This document shows positions 7,653 to 14,533 of a DNA stretch of 24,489 nucleotides, one piece after another. The number at the start of each line of letters is the position of its first letter. Within the stretch, counting starts at the first letter, position 1. Source of the stretch: an uncultured Chloroflexota bacterium (GTDB taxonomy: Bacteria > Chloroflexota > Dehalococcoidia > Lucifugimonadales > CAJWER01); assembly GCA_913030785.1 (NCBI GenBank), contig CAJWER010000010.1, positions 1 to 24,489 of the forward strand, written 5' to 3'. A program made the translations under genes and the position numbers. The notes under the pieces are model-generated. The model searched no databases, was not told the origin of the DNA, and saw nothing but the letters and a program-made list of their open reading frames with translations.

Positions 7653-7997
7653 CTAGAGCGTGTCTCGTTTAAGATGAGCCACCGTCTTGCCGAATCGCTG
7701 CTCTAGCTTCGGGAGCTTGGGATCAAGTTCGCCAAATCGGTACTGCTGCCGATGGTTAAGCACCCACTTCAGGGCGATCTCTTTCGGTGTGATAAATGGA
7801 TCTTGGTGAATCAGCTCTACGGCGAGTCGAGACATCTCACGATTTTGTCTTGATTTTTTCCACAGATAGATGGGGAGCCAAAACTGGAAGAAGAGGACGC
7901 GCAGCAACAAAGCCCCCACGACGGCATTCTCGGCGGCTGCCCCGGTCTGCAATCTGCCCATGTACCGGTGGCGTTGGCCACTCGGATCGTTGGACAT
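7653..7997 (-). CDS. Small single-span membrane protein of unknown function
   Basis: A 114-residue protein from ATG 7997, preceded by AGGAG with a 6-7-nt spacer. Residues 1-23 are polar. Residues 24-45 (AVVGALLLRVLFFQFWLPIYLW) form one hydrophobic span that is rich in aromatics. The remainder is a basic, helix-rich tail with KEIALKWVLNHRQQYRFGE (72-90). By the positive-inside rule the KKSRQNR just after the span suggests a cytoplasmic C-terminus. No known domain was recognised. It is upstream of, and close to, the lipoprotein-like gene on the same strand, so the two may form one envelope unit. It diverges from the Nudix gene. Confidence 0.7.
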   Translation of the reverse strand: MSNDPSGQRHRYMGRLQTGAAAENAVVGALLLRVLFFQFWLPIYLWKKSRQNREMSRLAVELIHQDPFITPKEIALKWVLNHRQQYRFGELDPKLPKLEQRFGKTVAHLKRDTL

Positions 7998-8123
7998 GCT
8001 TCACTCCTACCGCTTGTCGATCAGTTGGGCCGACAACGGCGAGTATACCGCCGGTTGCCGGCGCCAACCCTGTACCCCAAACCCGTTACCCTGTACTCTT
8101 TCCCTACTACAGAAGGTGACCGA

Positions 8124-8633
8124 GTGCGAGCCGAAATCAACTATTGCCAGCGTTGCGGGGGCGAGATGGTCGACAGGACCATCGAGCGCAAGACGCGACG
8201 CTCCTGCCCGGCCTGCGGTTTCATCGCGTTCCAGGATCCGAAGGTCGCCGCAGCCGTACTCGTCGTGCTAGACGGCGGCCTAGTGCTCGTGAAGAGGGGA
8301 GTCGAACCGGAACGAGGCCGGTGGGCGTTCCCATCCGGATTCGTCGACAGAGGAGAGTCGGTCGAGGACGCGGCAGCCAGGGAGGTAAAGGAGGAGACGG
8401 GGCTTGATGTCAGAATCACAGGGCTCGTGGGCATATACTCCGAAACCGGCTCTCCGGTTATCCTGGCCGCCTACTCGGCAGAGGTGACCGGAGGAAACCT
8501 CGCTCCCGGTCACGACGCCGACGAGTCCGCCACCTTCCCGATCTCGGACCTGCCCTCGCTCCCCTTCCCCCATGACAATCAAATTCTGCAAGACTGGCGC
8601 GCCATCCGCACCCCCAATGTCGACTCGGGGTAG
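8124..8633 (+). CDS. Nudix hydrolase with N-terminal zinc ribbon
   Basis: A 169-residue pyrophosphohydrolase that cleaves nucleoside diphosphate linked to another moiety. An N-terminal zinc ribbon is formed by C8-x2-C11 and C28-x2-C31, an arrangement shared with NADH-pyrophosphatase-like (NudC-like) enzymes. The Nudix box is intact: G72-x5-E78-x7-R86-E87-x2-E90-E91-x-G93. The NudC-specific SQPWPFPxS motif is not present, so NAD(H) specificity is not supported. The start is GTG 8124 with GAAGGTGA upstream, and it places the first zinc Cys at residue 8; an in-frame upstream extension to 7968 runs through non-coding-looking sequence. It converges with the deacetylase gene with only 3 bp between stops. 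Confidence 0.9.
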   Translation: MRAEINYCQRCGGEMVDRTIERKTRRSCPACGFIAFQDPKVAAAVLVVLDGGLVLVKRGVEPERGRWAFPSGFVDRGESVEDAAAREVKEETGLDVRITGLVGIYSETGSPVILAAYSAEVTGGNLAPGHDADESATFPISDLPSLPFPHDNQILQDWRAIRTPNVDSG

Positions 8634-8636
8634 CGG

Positions 8637-9419
8637 CTACTCTGCTAGCGCCTCGTCAAAGATGCGTTGGAAATCCTCGAACTCGACGGTATTGTCCACG
8701 TTTTGGCAGTCCAGCGCCATCGGCGATGTGCTCCGATCGGTGAAGGACCAGACCTGGGGACGACTAAAGTGCCATAACCTCAACGACCGGTAGTGCGACC
8801 CCAGCATGGCATCGGTTTTTTCATCCCGCGACCCGCTCGGATATGCGAAGTGGCTTGGAACAAACCCGAGGGCACTGGCGTACGCTCGATTCGAGCCATC
8901 GATCTCCTCTGCAACGGCTCCCTCGCCTTGCTGCGCAAGCAACTCGGCCAGCCTGGGGTGTGTCGCCGTATGGGCGCCGATCTCCCATCCTGCCGCAAGC
9001 AGTTCCTCCGCCTGCTTCCAGGTTATGCAGGGCTTGCTCACCGCGCCCTCGGTTGACGTGTGTATTGCAGCGATTGTGCCCTTCGACGCGGCCTCCGTTC
9101 CCTCGCTGATCACGTAGCAGGTGCCCTTGAACCCATACTCCTCCATGATCGGCAAAGTGATGGTCCGGGTGTCGAGCCAACCATTATCGAAGTGGAGGGC
9201 GACGGCGCGCTCAGGAAGCTCGCCACGGCCCGCAAGCCAATCCACCACGTCGGTCGTGGACACGGCGTTCCAGCCGCCTTCGGCCAGGTACGACAGATGC
9301 CTCCTAAACTCGGAGACGCCTATGGTGCCGGTAGCCTTTGTGCCCTTCGTCTTCGCAAGCCCGGGGTCGTCGTCCTCGTACACGTGGTGGTACACGAGTA
9401 TCGGTACTCGTCTGACCAT
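8637..9419 (-). CDS. Polysaccharide deacetylase-like protein (NodB/CE4 fold)
   Basis: A 260-residue NodB-homology protein. CE4 motif 1, normally TFDDG, reads HFDNG here (77-80, with H at 76). D78, the catalytic base position, is kept, but N79 replaces the Asp that binds the metal. Motif 2 is complete as HTATH (H150, H154), and motif 3 is FAYPSG (191-196). The family removes N- or O-acetyl groups from polysaccharides, or formamide groups from small molecules. The Asn may weaken metal binding or mark a divergent subfamily. There is no signal peptide, so a cytosolic small-molecule substrate is more likely than cell-wall polymer. ATG 9419 is chosen for GAGGAGG at 6 nt. It is the last gene of a unit with the isomerase and aldo/keto reductase. 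Confidence 0.85.
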   Translation of the reverse strand: MVRRVPILVYHHVYEDDDPGLAKTKGTKATGTIGVSEFRRHLSYLAEGGWNAVSTTDVVDWLAGRGELPERAVALHFDNGWLDTRTITLPIMEEYGFKGTCYVISEGTEAASKGTIAAIHTSTEGAVSKPCITWKQAEELLAAGWEIGAHTATHPRLAELLAQQGEGAVAEEIDGSNRAYASALGFVPSHFAYPSGSRDEKTDAMLGSHYRSLRLWHFSRPQVWSFTDRSTSPMALDCQNVDNTVEFEDFQRIFDEALAE

Positions 9420-9451
9420 ATCCGGCCTCCTCATCAACAATGACGTTGTCG

Positions 9452-10312
9452 CTACAGTCCCTTCCAGGCGATGTCGGCAGCGACGCCGGTGTTGAACAGT
9501 GACTCGCGGGCAGCGGGAATTTTATCGTCCGGTAGGTGCTCGATCTGGACGTACCCGTCCGGGCAGCACTCTTCGAAACGCCGCAGGAAGGTAGCCTGGT
9601 CTAATAGACCCTCGCCAACCGCGACCTCTTCCAGGTGAAGCACAAGCCGGTCCTCTACGAAGAAGTCCTTGGCGTGGCCACAAATCGTATAGACACCCAA
9701 CATGTCGAATAGACGGTCGATCATCTCCGTCGTCGCGTACGCCTCGCGAAGGCTGGACACGAAATTTACGGGGTCGGCGTTGAAGCGCAGAGTGGGGGAG
9801 CCGACCGCCTCGATCAGATCGCGTATTCGCTCCGGCGTGTCCAGTATCGACAGCGTATGACCCTCCACGGCCAGCATGACGCCGTGCTCCTCGGCCGCAG
9901 CGCACACCTGCCGTAAAGAGTCCACGAGGGTTGAGAACGCCTCATCGGTAAAGTTGTCGGGGTGTGGGTACCATGAGCCCGCCGGATTGCGGCTGCCGGG
10001 TCGCACATACAGGTTGCCCGCTCCCAGCCACTGTGTCACACGGCACATGTGTTGCATCGTCCGTACGCCTTCACTACGCACCTCCGGCGACAACGCCAAC
10101 AGGTCCGGGTGCGCCGCAACCGCCTGGCATGGGTCGACCCCACCAGCCTCCATGATGTAGCGTAGCTGCGTCACTGACTCTCTAGTCGCCGACAACGGCT
10201 CGAAGTACCGGGCCGCTACGCCCGTAAACCCATGTTCCCGGATTCTAGCCATCGTAGCCTCGGTTACCTCACCGAGGTCATCGGGCATGAGTCCTTGCAC
10301 GCCTAGGTACAT
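9452..10312 (-). CDS. Sugar phosphate isomerase/epimerase-family TIM barrel
   Basis: A 286-residue xylose-isomerase-like (AP endonuclease family 2) barrel. The four metal-binding residues of the family can be placed: E150 in LAVEGHT, D180 in FNADPVN, H213 in CGHAKD and E258 in VQIEHLPDD. Related proteins include tagatose 3-epimerase, hydroxypyruvate isomerase and inosose dehydratase, and the sequence does not choose between them. ATG 10312 has AGAGG at 5 nt. A GTG two codons earlier would place the SD against the start. The gene lies 32 bp upstream of the deacetylase and 59 bp downstream of the aldo/keto reductase, in one direction, as expected for a small carbohydrate or polyol breakdown operon. 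Confidence 0.88.
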   Translation of the reverse strand: MYLGVQGLMPDDLGEVTEATMARIREHGFTGVAARYFEPLSATRESVTQLRYIMEAGGVDPCQAVAAHPDLLALSPEVRSEGVRTMQHMCRVTQWLGAGNLYVRPGSRNPAGSWYPHPDNFTDEAFSTLVDSLRQVCAAAEEHGVMLAVEGHTLSILDTPERIRDLIEAVGSPTLRFNADPVNFVSSLREAYATTEMIDRLFDMLGVYTICGHAKDFFVEDRLVLHLEEVAVGEGLLDQATFLRRFEECCPDGYVQIEHLPDDKIPAARESLFNTGVAADIAWKGL

Positions 10313-10371
10313 TCTCACCTCTAAGGATGCAAAGGGTCGCAGCCCCCTGCACTTCCTTCACATGTGGATTC

Positions 10372-11247
10372 CTAGCTCACAAGGGCGGGACTGATGCCAA
10401 TGGCGTCCAGACGTCGCTTGGTCTCGACGTATACGTCGTCGGAGAGCGGCCCCTTGTGGATTGCTTCAACGTTCTGGCGGAGATGGTCGAGATTCACTGT
10501 GCCCACGATGATCGTATCCGCGTGGGGGTGGGTCAGCGTGTACCTGAGTAAGAAAGTGGTGCGATCTTCGTCATCGTCGAGCAACCCATCCAACCCCGCT
10601 TCCTCAAACCTTCGCCACTGATCTACAGAGCCCTTGCCAACGCCGGGCTCGCCCATCGCTACGCCACCACGGATTACGATACCCACGCCAGCCTCGGCCG
10701 CTTTGGTGATCCAGTCCTCGTGCTCGCGTTCGAGGGCTGAATAGGGTATCTGGAACACATCGAACACATCCCAGCTTAAATAGGTCGGTAGATGAGGCAG
10801 CGTGGTCGATGCACCTATCCAGCGCACCTTGCCGGAGTCCCGCATCTCCTTCAACGCGTCCACTAGTCCCCCCGCCTCGCTCTCGGCCACTGACGGATTG
10901 TGGAGCTGCATAATATCGATGCTGTCGGTGCGGAGGCGCTTCAGACTATCCTCCATCGTCCGGAGGCAGTTCTCGCGGGTCCATACATGGCCCGACTCTG
11001 ATCCGCCGCACTTCGTGGCGATGTGATATTCGCCACTGCGAGCCGACATGTACCGACCTATCAACTCCTCGCTATTTCCATAGTCGTCGGCGGTGTCAAT
11101 GAAGTTGATGCCGGAATCCAGGACCGCCTCGTGGACGACCTTCGCGTTCTCGTCTGATTGGGGCTTGCGATGGGCTGCGCCATAGCCGAGGCGGGTCACG
11201 CGCAATCCAGTCCTTCCGAGGATTACAGTGGGAAGCGGCTTCGTCAT
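10372..11247 (-). CDS. Aldo/keto reductase
   Basis: A 291-residue NAD(P)H-dependent oxidoreductase with the AKR (alpha/beta)8 barrel. The catalytic tetrad is complete: D51 and Y56 in DTADDYGNSEELIG, K79 in ATKCG and H116 in MQLHNP. The start motif LGRTGLRVTRLGYGAA is typical of the YakC/galactose-dehydrogenase-like AKRs. The C-terminal region IIVGTVNLDHLRQNVEA matches the cofactor-binding end of the barrel. ATG 11247 follows AGGAGA at 7-8 nt. It is the first gene of the run leading to the isomerase and deacetylase. Oxidation of a sugar or reduction of an aldehyde is likely; the precise substrate is unknown. An extended -10 sequence lies about 40 bp upstream. Confidence 0.92.
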   Translation of the reverse strand: MTKPLPTVILGRTGLRVTRLGYGAAHRKPQSDENAKVVHEAVLDSGINFIDTADDYGNSEELIGRYMSARSGEYHIATKCGGSESGHVWTRENCLRTMEDSLKRLRTDSIDIMQLHNPSVAESEAGGLVDALKEMRDSGKVRWIGASTTLPHLPTYLSWDVFDVFQIPYSALEREHEDWITKAAEAGVGIVIRGGVAMGEPGVGKGSVDQWRRFEEAGLDGLLDDDEDRTTFLLRYTLTHPHADTIIVGTVNLDHLRQNVEAIHKGPLSDDVYVETKRRLDAIGISPALVS

Positions 11248-11286
11248 GGGCTATCTCCTGGTTAGTCATGGACTTCGAGAGCGCCC

Positions 11287-11295
11287 ATTGTAGCA
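11287..11295 (-). promoter_or_regulatory. Extended -10 promoter element for the aldo/keto reductase unit
   Basis: On the minus strand the sequence TGCTACAAT is a TGn extended -10 box. No good -35 hexamer stands at the usual spacing. The same nine bases occur before the S1 gene and before the cysteine desulfurase. Confidence 0.5.
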
Positions 11296-11454
11296 CCGGA
11301 GGGCGGGAATCTAGAGGATGACCCCTGGTACCGACGATTGGTAGACCGGTGAAGCAACTTTCCAGTGAGCCAGCGCTTCTCAGTACAGCCAGACCCGTCC
11401 TCTGTGTAAAATATGTCGATCTGCAACCTGCGATTTCGACGTCAAGGAGCACAC

Positions 11455-12624
11455 ATGAAATCATCCATATACACCTACCCATGGGACCTTGCTGACGAAG
11501 GTCTGGACGCCGCGCTTGACAACATCCAGCATGTTGCCGGGCTCGACGATGTCGCTCTGGCGACTAGCTACCACACGGCGACCTATTTTCTACCCCACAA
11601 CCCCAAGCGCAAGCTCTACTACGGCGAGGATGGGATGACCCTTTTCCAAGCCGACCCCGCAAGATACGAGTCCACGGCGATAAGGCCTCGAGTCAGCGAG
11701 GTTGTGGACAGTCCCGACTACCTGCAGAGGCAGGCCGAACGCATCAGAGAGCGAGGCTTATCCCTGACCGCGTGGATCGTGTACGCATACGACCACTATC
11801 TTGCCAGGACGTACCCAGATCTGGCGCAGCAGGACGCCCTCGGCAACCGGCACCTGTCGCATCTCTGCGTCGGCGCTCCCGATGTGCGCCAGTACTTCCT
11901 GACGCTTACTGAGGACATTTTGGAAAGGCTGAACCCGGATGCCGTCCATCTAGAGTCTCTGAACTTTCTGCCCTTTGGACACGGCTTCTCAAATCCCAAG
12001 GTACTAACCCCGATCACCCCGTGGTGCAGCTTCCTGATGGGGCTGTGCATGTGCGATCACTGTATCGAAGTGGCATCGGCGGACGGTTTGGACGGCGAGG
12101 CGCTGCGGAGCGATGTGGCACGCTACCTCAACGCAGAGCTTCCAAAACTACCGAGCCAGGCCGAAGCGGTACAGCAGGTCACTCCCACACGACTCGCCGC
12201 GGCGTTCGGAGGCCAGTTGCGAGCATTCCTGGAGGTCCGATCCGGCATTGCATCATCGCTGTTCGAGGATGTCGTACGCACGATCAGGTCCCACGGCGAC
12301 ATCGCGGTGCAAGCAGATCATCTGGATCAGGATGACGAACTTGCGCTGGGCCTGTCCGTCGAGCGAGTGGCACCACTAATAGACCGGTCCGTGACCGGGC
12401 CGAACCCGGAGGAGATCAAGCCGATGAAACGTAGACTGACAACCGGCGCCAAGATGATCGTACAGGTGTCGCCAAGTGCCTTCGGCAGCTCCAACGCACT
12501 ATCCGATACGCTGACGGCGTGCATCCGCGGCGGTGCCGGCGGTTTCGCTTTCTACAATTACGGTTTGATGCGAGTCGATCACCTGCGGTGGTTGGGACAG
12601 GCAAAAGGACTCTGGAAGGAGTGA
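11455..12624 (+). CDS. TIM-barrel-like (glycosidase-like) protein of unknown function
   Basis: A 389-residue cytosolic protein from ATG 11455, which follows AAGGAG with a good spacer; a longer in-frame start at 11413 lacks an SD. I do not recognise the family with certainty. The pattern resembles bacterial glycoside-hydrolase-like barrels: an N-terminal strand IYTYPW, an ASYHTATYF segment (36-45, preceded by AL), VYAYDH (109-114), a possible acid in VHLESLNF (164-171), then CMCDHC (198-203), then a closing strand GGFAFYNYGLM. The CxCxxC group is similar to the cluster seen in some family-10/42-like hypothetical glycosidases, where it may bind a metal. No signal peptide is present. It diverges from the aldo/keto reductase operon and may belong to the same carbohydrate pathway. 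Confidence 0.7.
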   Translation: MKSSIYTYPWDLADEGLDAALDNIQHVAGLDDVALATSYHTATYFLPHNPKRKLYYGEDGMTLFQADPARYESTAIRPRVSEVVDSPDYLQRQAERIRERGLSLTAWIVYAYDHYLARTYPDLAQQDALGNRHLSHLCVGAPDVRQYFLTLTEDILERLNPDAVHLESLNFLPFGHGFSNPKVLTPITPWCSFLMGLCMCDHCIEVASADGLDGEALRSDVARYLNAELPKLPSQAEAVQQVTPTRLAAAFGGQLRAFLEVRSGIASSLFEDVVRTIRSHGDIAVQADHLDQDDELALGLSVERVAPLIDRSVTGPNPEEIKPMKRRLTTGAKMIVQVSPSAFGSSNALSDTLTACIRGGAGGFAFYNYGLMRVDHLRWLGQAKGLWKE

Positions 12625-12688
12625 CTGCCAGTAACTCGTCTGCGTGCGGGCACCATAGGATTGCCGCCATATTTGTGGAAGAATTGCA

Positions 12689-12717
12689 TTGACGGTGGAG
12701 TCGGTCGGCGGTATACT
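12689..12717 (+). promoter_or_regulatory. Consensus sigma-70-type promoter for the 5S rRNA
   Basis: TTGACG (12689-12694), a 17-bp spacer and TATACT (12712-12717). The start point should be near 12724, giving a 75-nt leader before mature 5S. That leader ends in a 6-bp stem, TATTAC/GTAATA (12776-12781/12789-12794), a plausible processing site. Confidence 0.8.
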
Positions 12718-12798
12718 ACAAGGGAATTCTTAGACTGGGTACAGAAGCGATGCGTCAGGCTCGCGTCAACCCGGCTATTACAAAGTTGGTAATAAAGC

Positions 12799-12918
12799 TC
12801 CCTGGTGGTTCTAGCGAGGCGGCCCCACCCGTTCCCATCCCGAACACGGAAGTGAAACGCCTCAGCGCTGACGATACTGCACTTGCAAAGGTGTGGGAAA
12901 ATAGGTCACTGCCAGGGG
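12799..12918 (+). rRNA. rrf: 5S ribosomal RNA (solitary)
   Basis: The gene is about 120 nt long. The ends pair as helix I: CCCTGGTGGT with ACTGCCAGGG, extendable to 13 pairs including flanking bases. Helix II pairs GAGGCG with CGCCTC. The helix III and loop region contains CCCATCCCGAACACGGAAGTG, the most conserved bacterial 5S stretch. A T-rich run (TTTTCTCTT) follows directly at 12921, so the extended helix I may also serve as the terminator hairpin. No 16S or 23S sequence is present in the window. The preceding gene encodes an unrelated protein and the following one an S1-domain protein. The predicted promoter at 12689-12717 suggests independent transcription. Ends are placed by comparison with the E. 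coli pattern and may be off by one or two bases. Confidence 0.95.
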
Positions 12919-13222
12919 GCTTTTCTCTTATCCAGGCCAGATCGACATTTCTCAAACTGGCCCACATGGAGCCTGGGGGCCGATCGAGACGAAATTTCGC
13001 CCTTCGGTTGGCGTAGCCTCCTACTACTGGCAGAATGCCTATGCTACAATTAGGCTCTAATCAGCCCTATGTGGATAGGGCACCACCTATCACGGGGTTT
13101 CCCCCTAAAATGTATCGCGACACAGCCCCTCTCGAAAACCAGGCACTTGGCCTCCCTCCCCATGATCACCTGCTGACCACGATGATCGGAACCATCACTT
13201 TCCAGGAAGGCGGTAGCATACG
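12919..13222 (+). other. Intergenic region: 5S terminator end and S1-gene leader
   Basis: I see no convincing gene in these 304 bases. After the T-run ending the 5S unit come several inverted repeats, including GGCCAG/CTGGCC and the palindrome CGAAATTTCG (12990-12999). An extended -10 box stands at 13042-13050. A perfect 7-bp hairpin GCCCTAT-GTGG-ATAGGGC (13064-13081) lies near the predicted transcript start. The leader would be about 165 nt, long enough to hold a regulatory structure, as S1 genes often have. Confidence 0.5.
13042..13050 (+). promoter_or_regulatory. Extended -10 promoter element for the S1 gene and clpC
   Basis: TGCTACAAT is a TGn extended -10 box; transcription should begin near 13057, just before the hairpin at 13064-13081. 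No clear -35 hexamer lies at 17 bp. Confidence 0.5.
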
Positions 13223-14497
13223 TTGATTGGTGAACCGCACGATCCTCCCGAAATGGAGGACATGGAAGAGATGGAGGACATGGGGGAGCTGCTAGACTCC
13301 ATGCAGCCCTTAAAGCCTCTATCGCGTGGCGACATCGTAGAGGGCATCGTCATGCGCTCCGACGGCGATGGCATTTTGGTCAACATAGGCCACAAAGCTG
13401 AAGGCATCATCCCCCCCGGAGAGATGAGATCTACCACCCGTGAAGGCATTGAGCCTCCCAAATTGGGCGACGAGATCGTGGTGTTCGTCATCAAGGGTGA
13501 GACGGGTGAGAACGGGGCGGTGCTCTCCATTGATCTTGCCCTTGGCGAAAAGGGTTGGAGAGTGCTTGAGAAGGCGGCCGAGTCTGGCGAAGTACTCACA
13601 GGGATCATCCTGGGCTTCAATCGTGGCGGCACGGTTGTCGAGGTAGAGGGTGTGCAAGGCTTCGTTCCGATGTCCCAGCTCATGAGTATCTCCCGTGACA
13701 CGTTCCGGCAGTTCCAACAGCCACCGGCTCCCGAGCCCGCCGAAGCAGTTGAGGGCAACGCTGATGCAGTAACAGATGGTGTCTCTGAGGGAGAGGGTGA
13801 AACTGGCGGAGAGGTCGCGAGCCAGGTCGAGGAGAAACCTCCAGAGCCACCCAAAGAGCCACCAGAGAACCAGCACCTAGGCCGAGAACTCAAGCTCAAG
13901 GTGCTGGAGGTAAATCGCGGGCGGAACAGGGCGATCCTGTCAGAACGCCAGGCGGTCCAAGAACAGCGCGAGGAGCGCAAGTCCAAGCTCATCGAGGAGT
14001 TACGTGAAGGCGAGGTACGCCGGGGGGCCGTAACTGGCATCTCCAGTTTTGGAGCCTTCGTAGACCTCGGCGGGGCCGACGGCCTTGTACACATCTCTGA
14101 GCTGTCATGGTCTCCCGTTCGGTCCCCGGATGAGATCGTGAAGGTCGGTCAGGAAGTTGATGTCTTTGTTCTGAGGGTCGATGCCGTCAACATGAAGATC
14201 GCCCTCAGCCTCAAGCGGCTCCAGCCGGAGCCATGGGAAACCATCAACGAAAAGTTCCAAGTTGGGGACATGGTGGATGCCACGATTACCAAGCTCACAG
14301 ACTTCGGCGCTTTCGCCAGGGTCAAGGATTCGGTTGAGGGGCTCATTCACATCTCAGAACTGACCTCCCGTATGATCCAACATCCTCGGGAGGTCGTACA
14401 AGAAGGTGACGACGTACGACTGAAGATTTTGAGAATTGAGCCCGAGCGCAGACGACTCGGTCTCAGTCTCCTGCAGTCGGAGGGCGAAGGCGACTAA
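13223..14497 (+). CDS. rpsA: S1-domain RNA-binding protein (ribosomal protein S1-like)
   Basis: A 424-residue protein with an acidic, Met-rich N-terminus followed by four S1 OB-fold domains: about 35-104, 122-240, 262-332 and 346-417. Domains 3 and 4 are canonical, with SSFGAFVDLG..DGLVHISEL and TDFGAFARVK..EGLIHISEL. Domain 2 is interrupted after GFVPMSQL by an acidic, Pro/Glu/Gly-rich linker (164-217) before its last strand (KLKVLEVNRGRNRAILS). S1 proteins bind mRNA on the 30S subunit and help initiation. Four domains rather than six is common outside proteobacteria. The start is TTG 13223, the first start after an in-frame stop, with AGGAAGGCGG upstream; ATG 13253 is possible. It is 36 bp upstream of clpC and probably co-transcribed. 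Confidence 0.9.
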   Translation: MIGEPHDPPEMEDMEEMEDMGELLDSMQPLKPLSRGDIVEGIVMRSDGDGILVNIGHKAEGIIPPGEMRSTTREGIEPPKLGDEIVVFVIKGETGENGAVLSIDLALGEKGWRVLEKAAESGEVLTGIILGFNRGGTVVEVEGVQGFVPMSQLMSISRDTFRQFQQPPAPEPAEAVEGNADAVTDGVSEGEGETGGEVASQVEEKPPEPPKEPPENQHLGRELKLKVLEVNRGRNRAILSERQAVQEQREERKSKLIEELREGEVRRGAVTGISSFGAFVDLGGADGLVHISELSWSPVRSPDEIVKVGQEVDVFVLRVDAVNMKIALSLKRLQPEPWETINEKFQVGDMVDATITKLTDFGAFARVKDSVEGLIHISELTSRMIQHPREVVQEGDDVRLKILRIEPERRRLGLSLLQSEGEGD

Positions 14498-14533
14498 CAA
14501 CCCGTATACAAAAAAATATTTGGAGACGCCCCT

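Noticed and set aside
12750..13016. An 88-codon ORF across the 5S gene
   Set aside because: It runs straight through the conserved 5S rRNA helices and has no protein-like pattern.
13035..13226. A 63-codon ORF whose stop overlaps the S1 TTG start as TTGA
   Set aside because: No SD, its start precedes the predicted promoter start point, and the sequence is better explained as the S1 leader. The overlap is probably chance.
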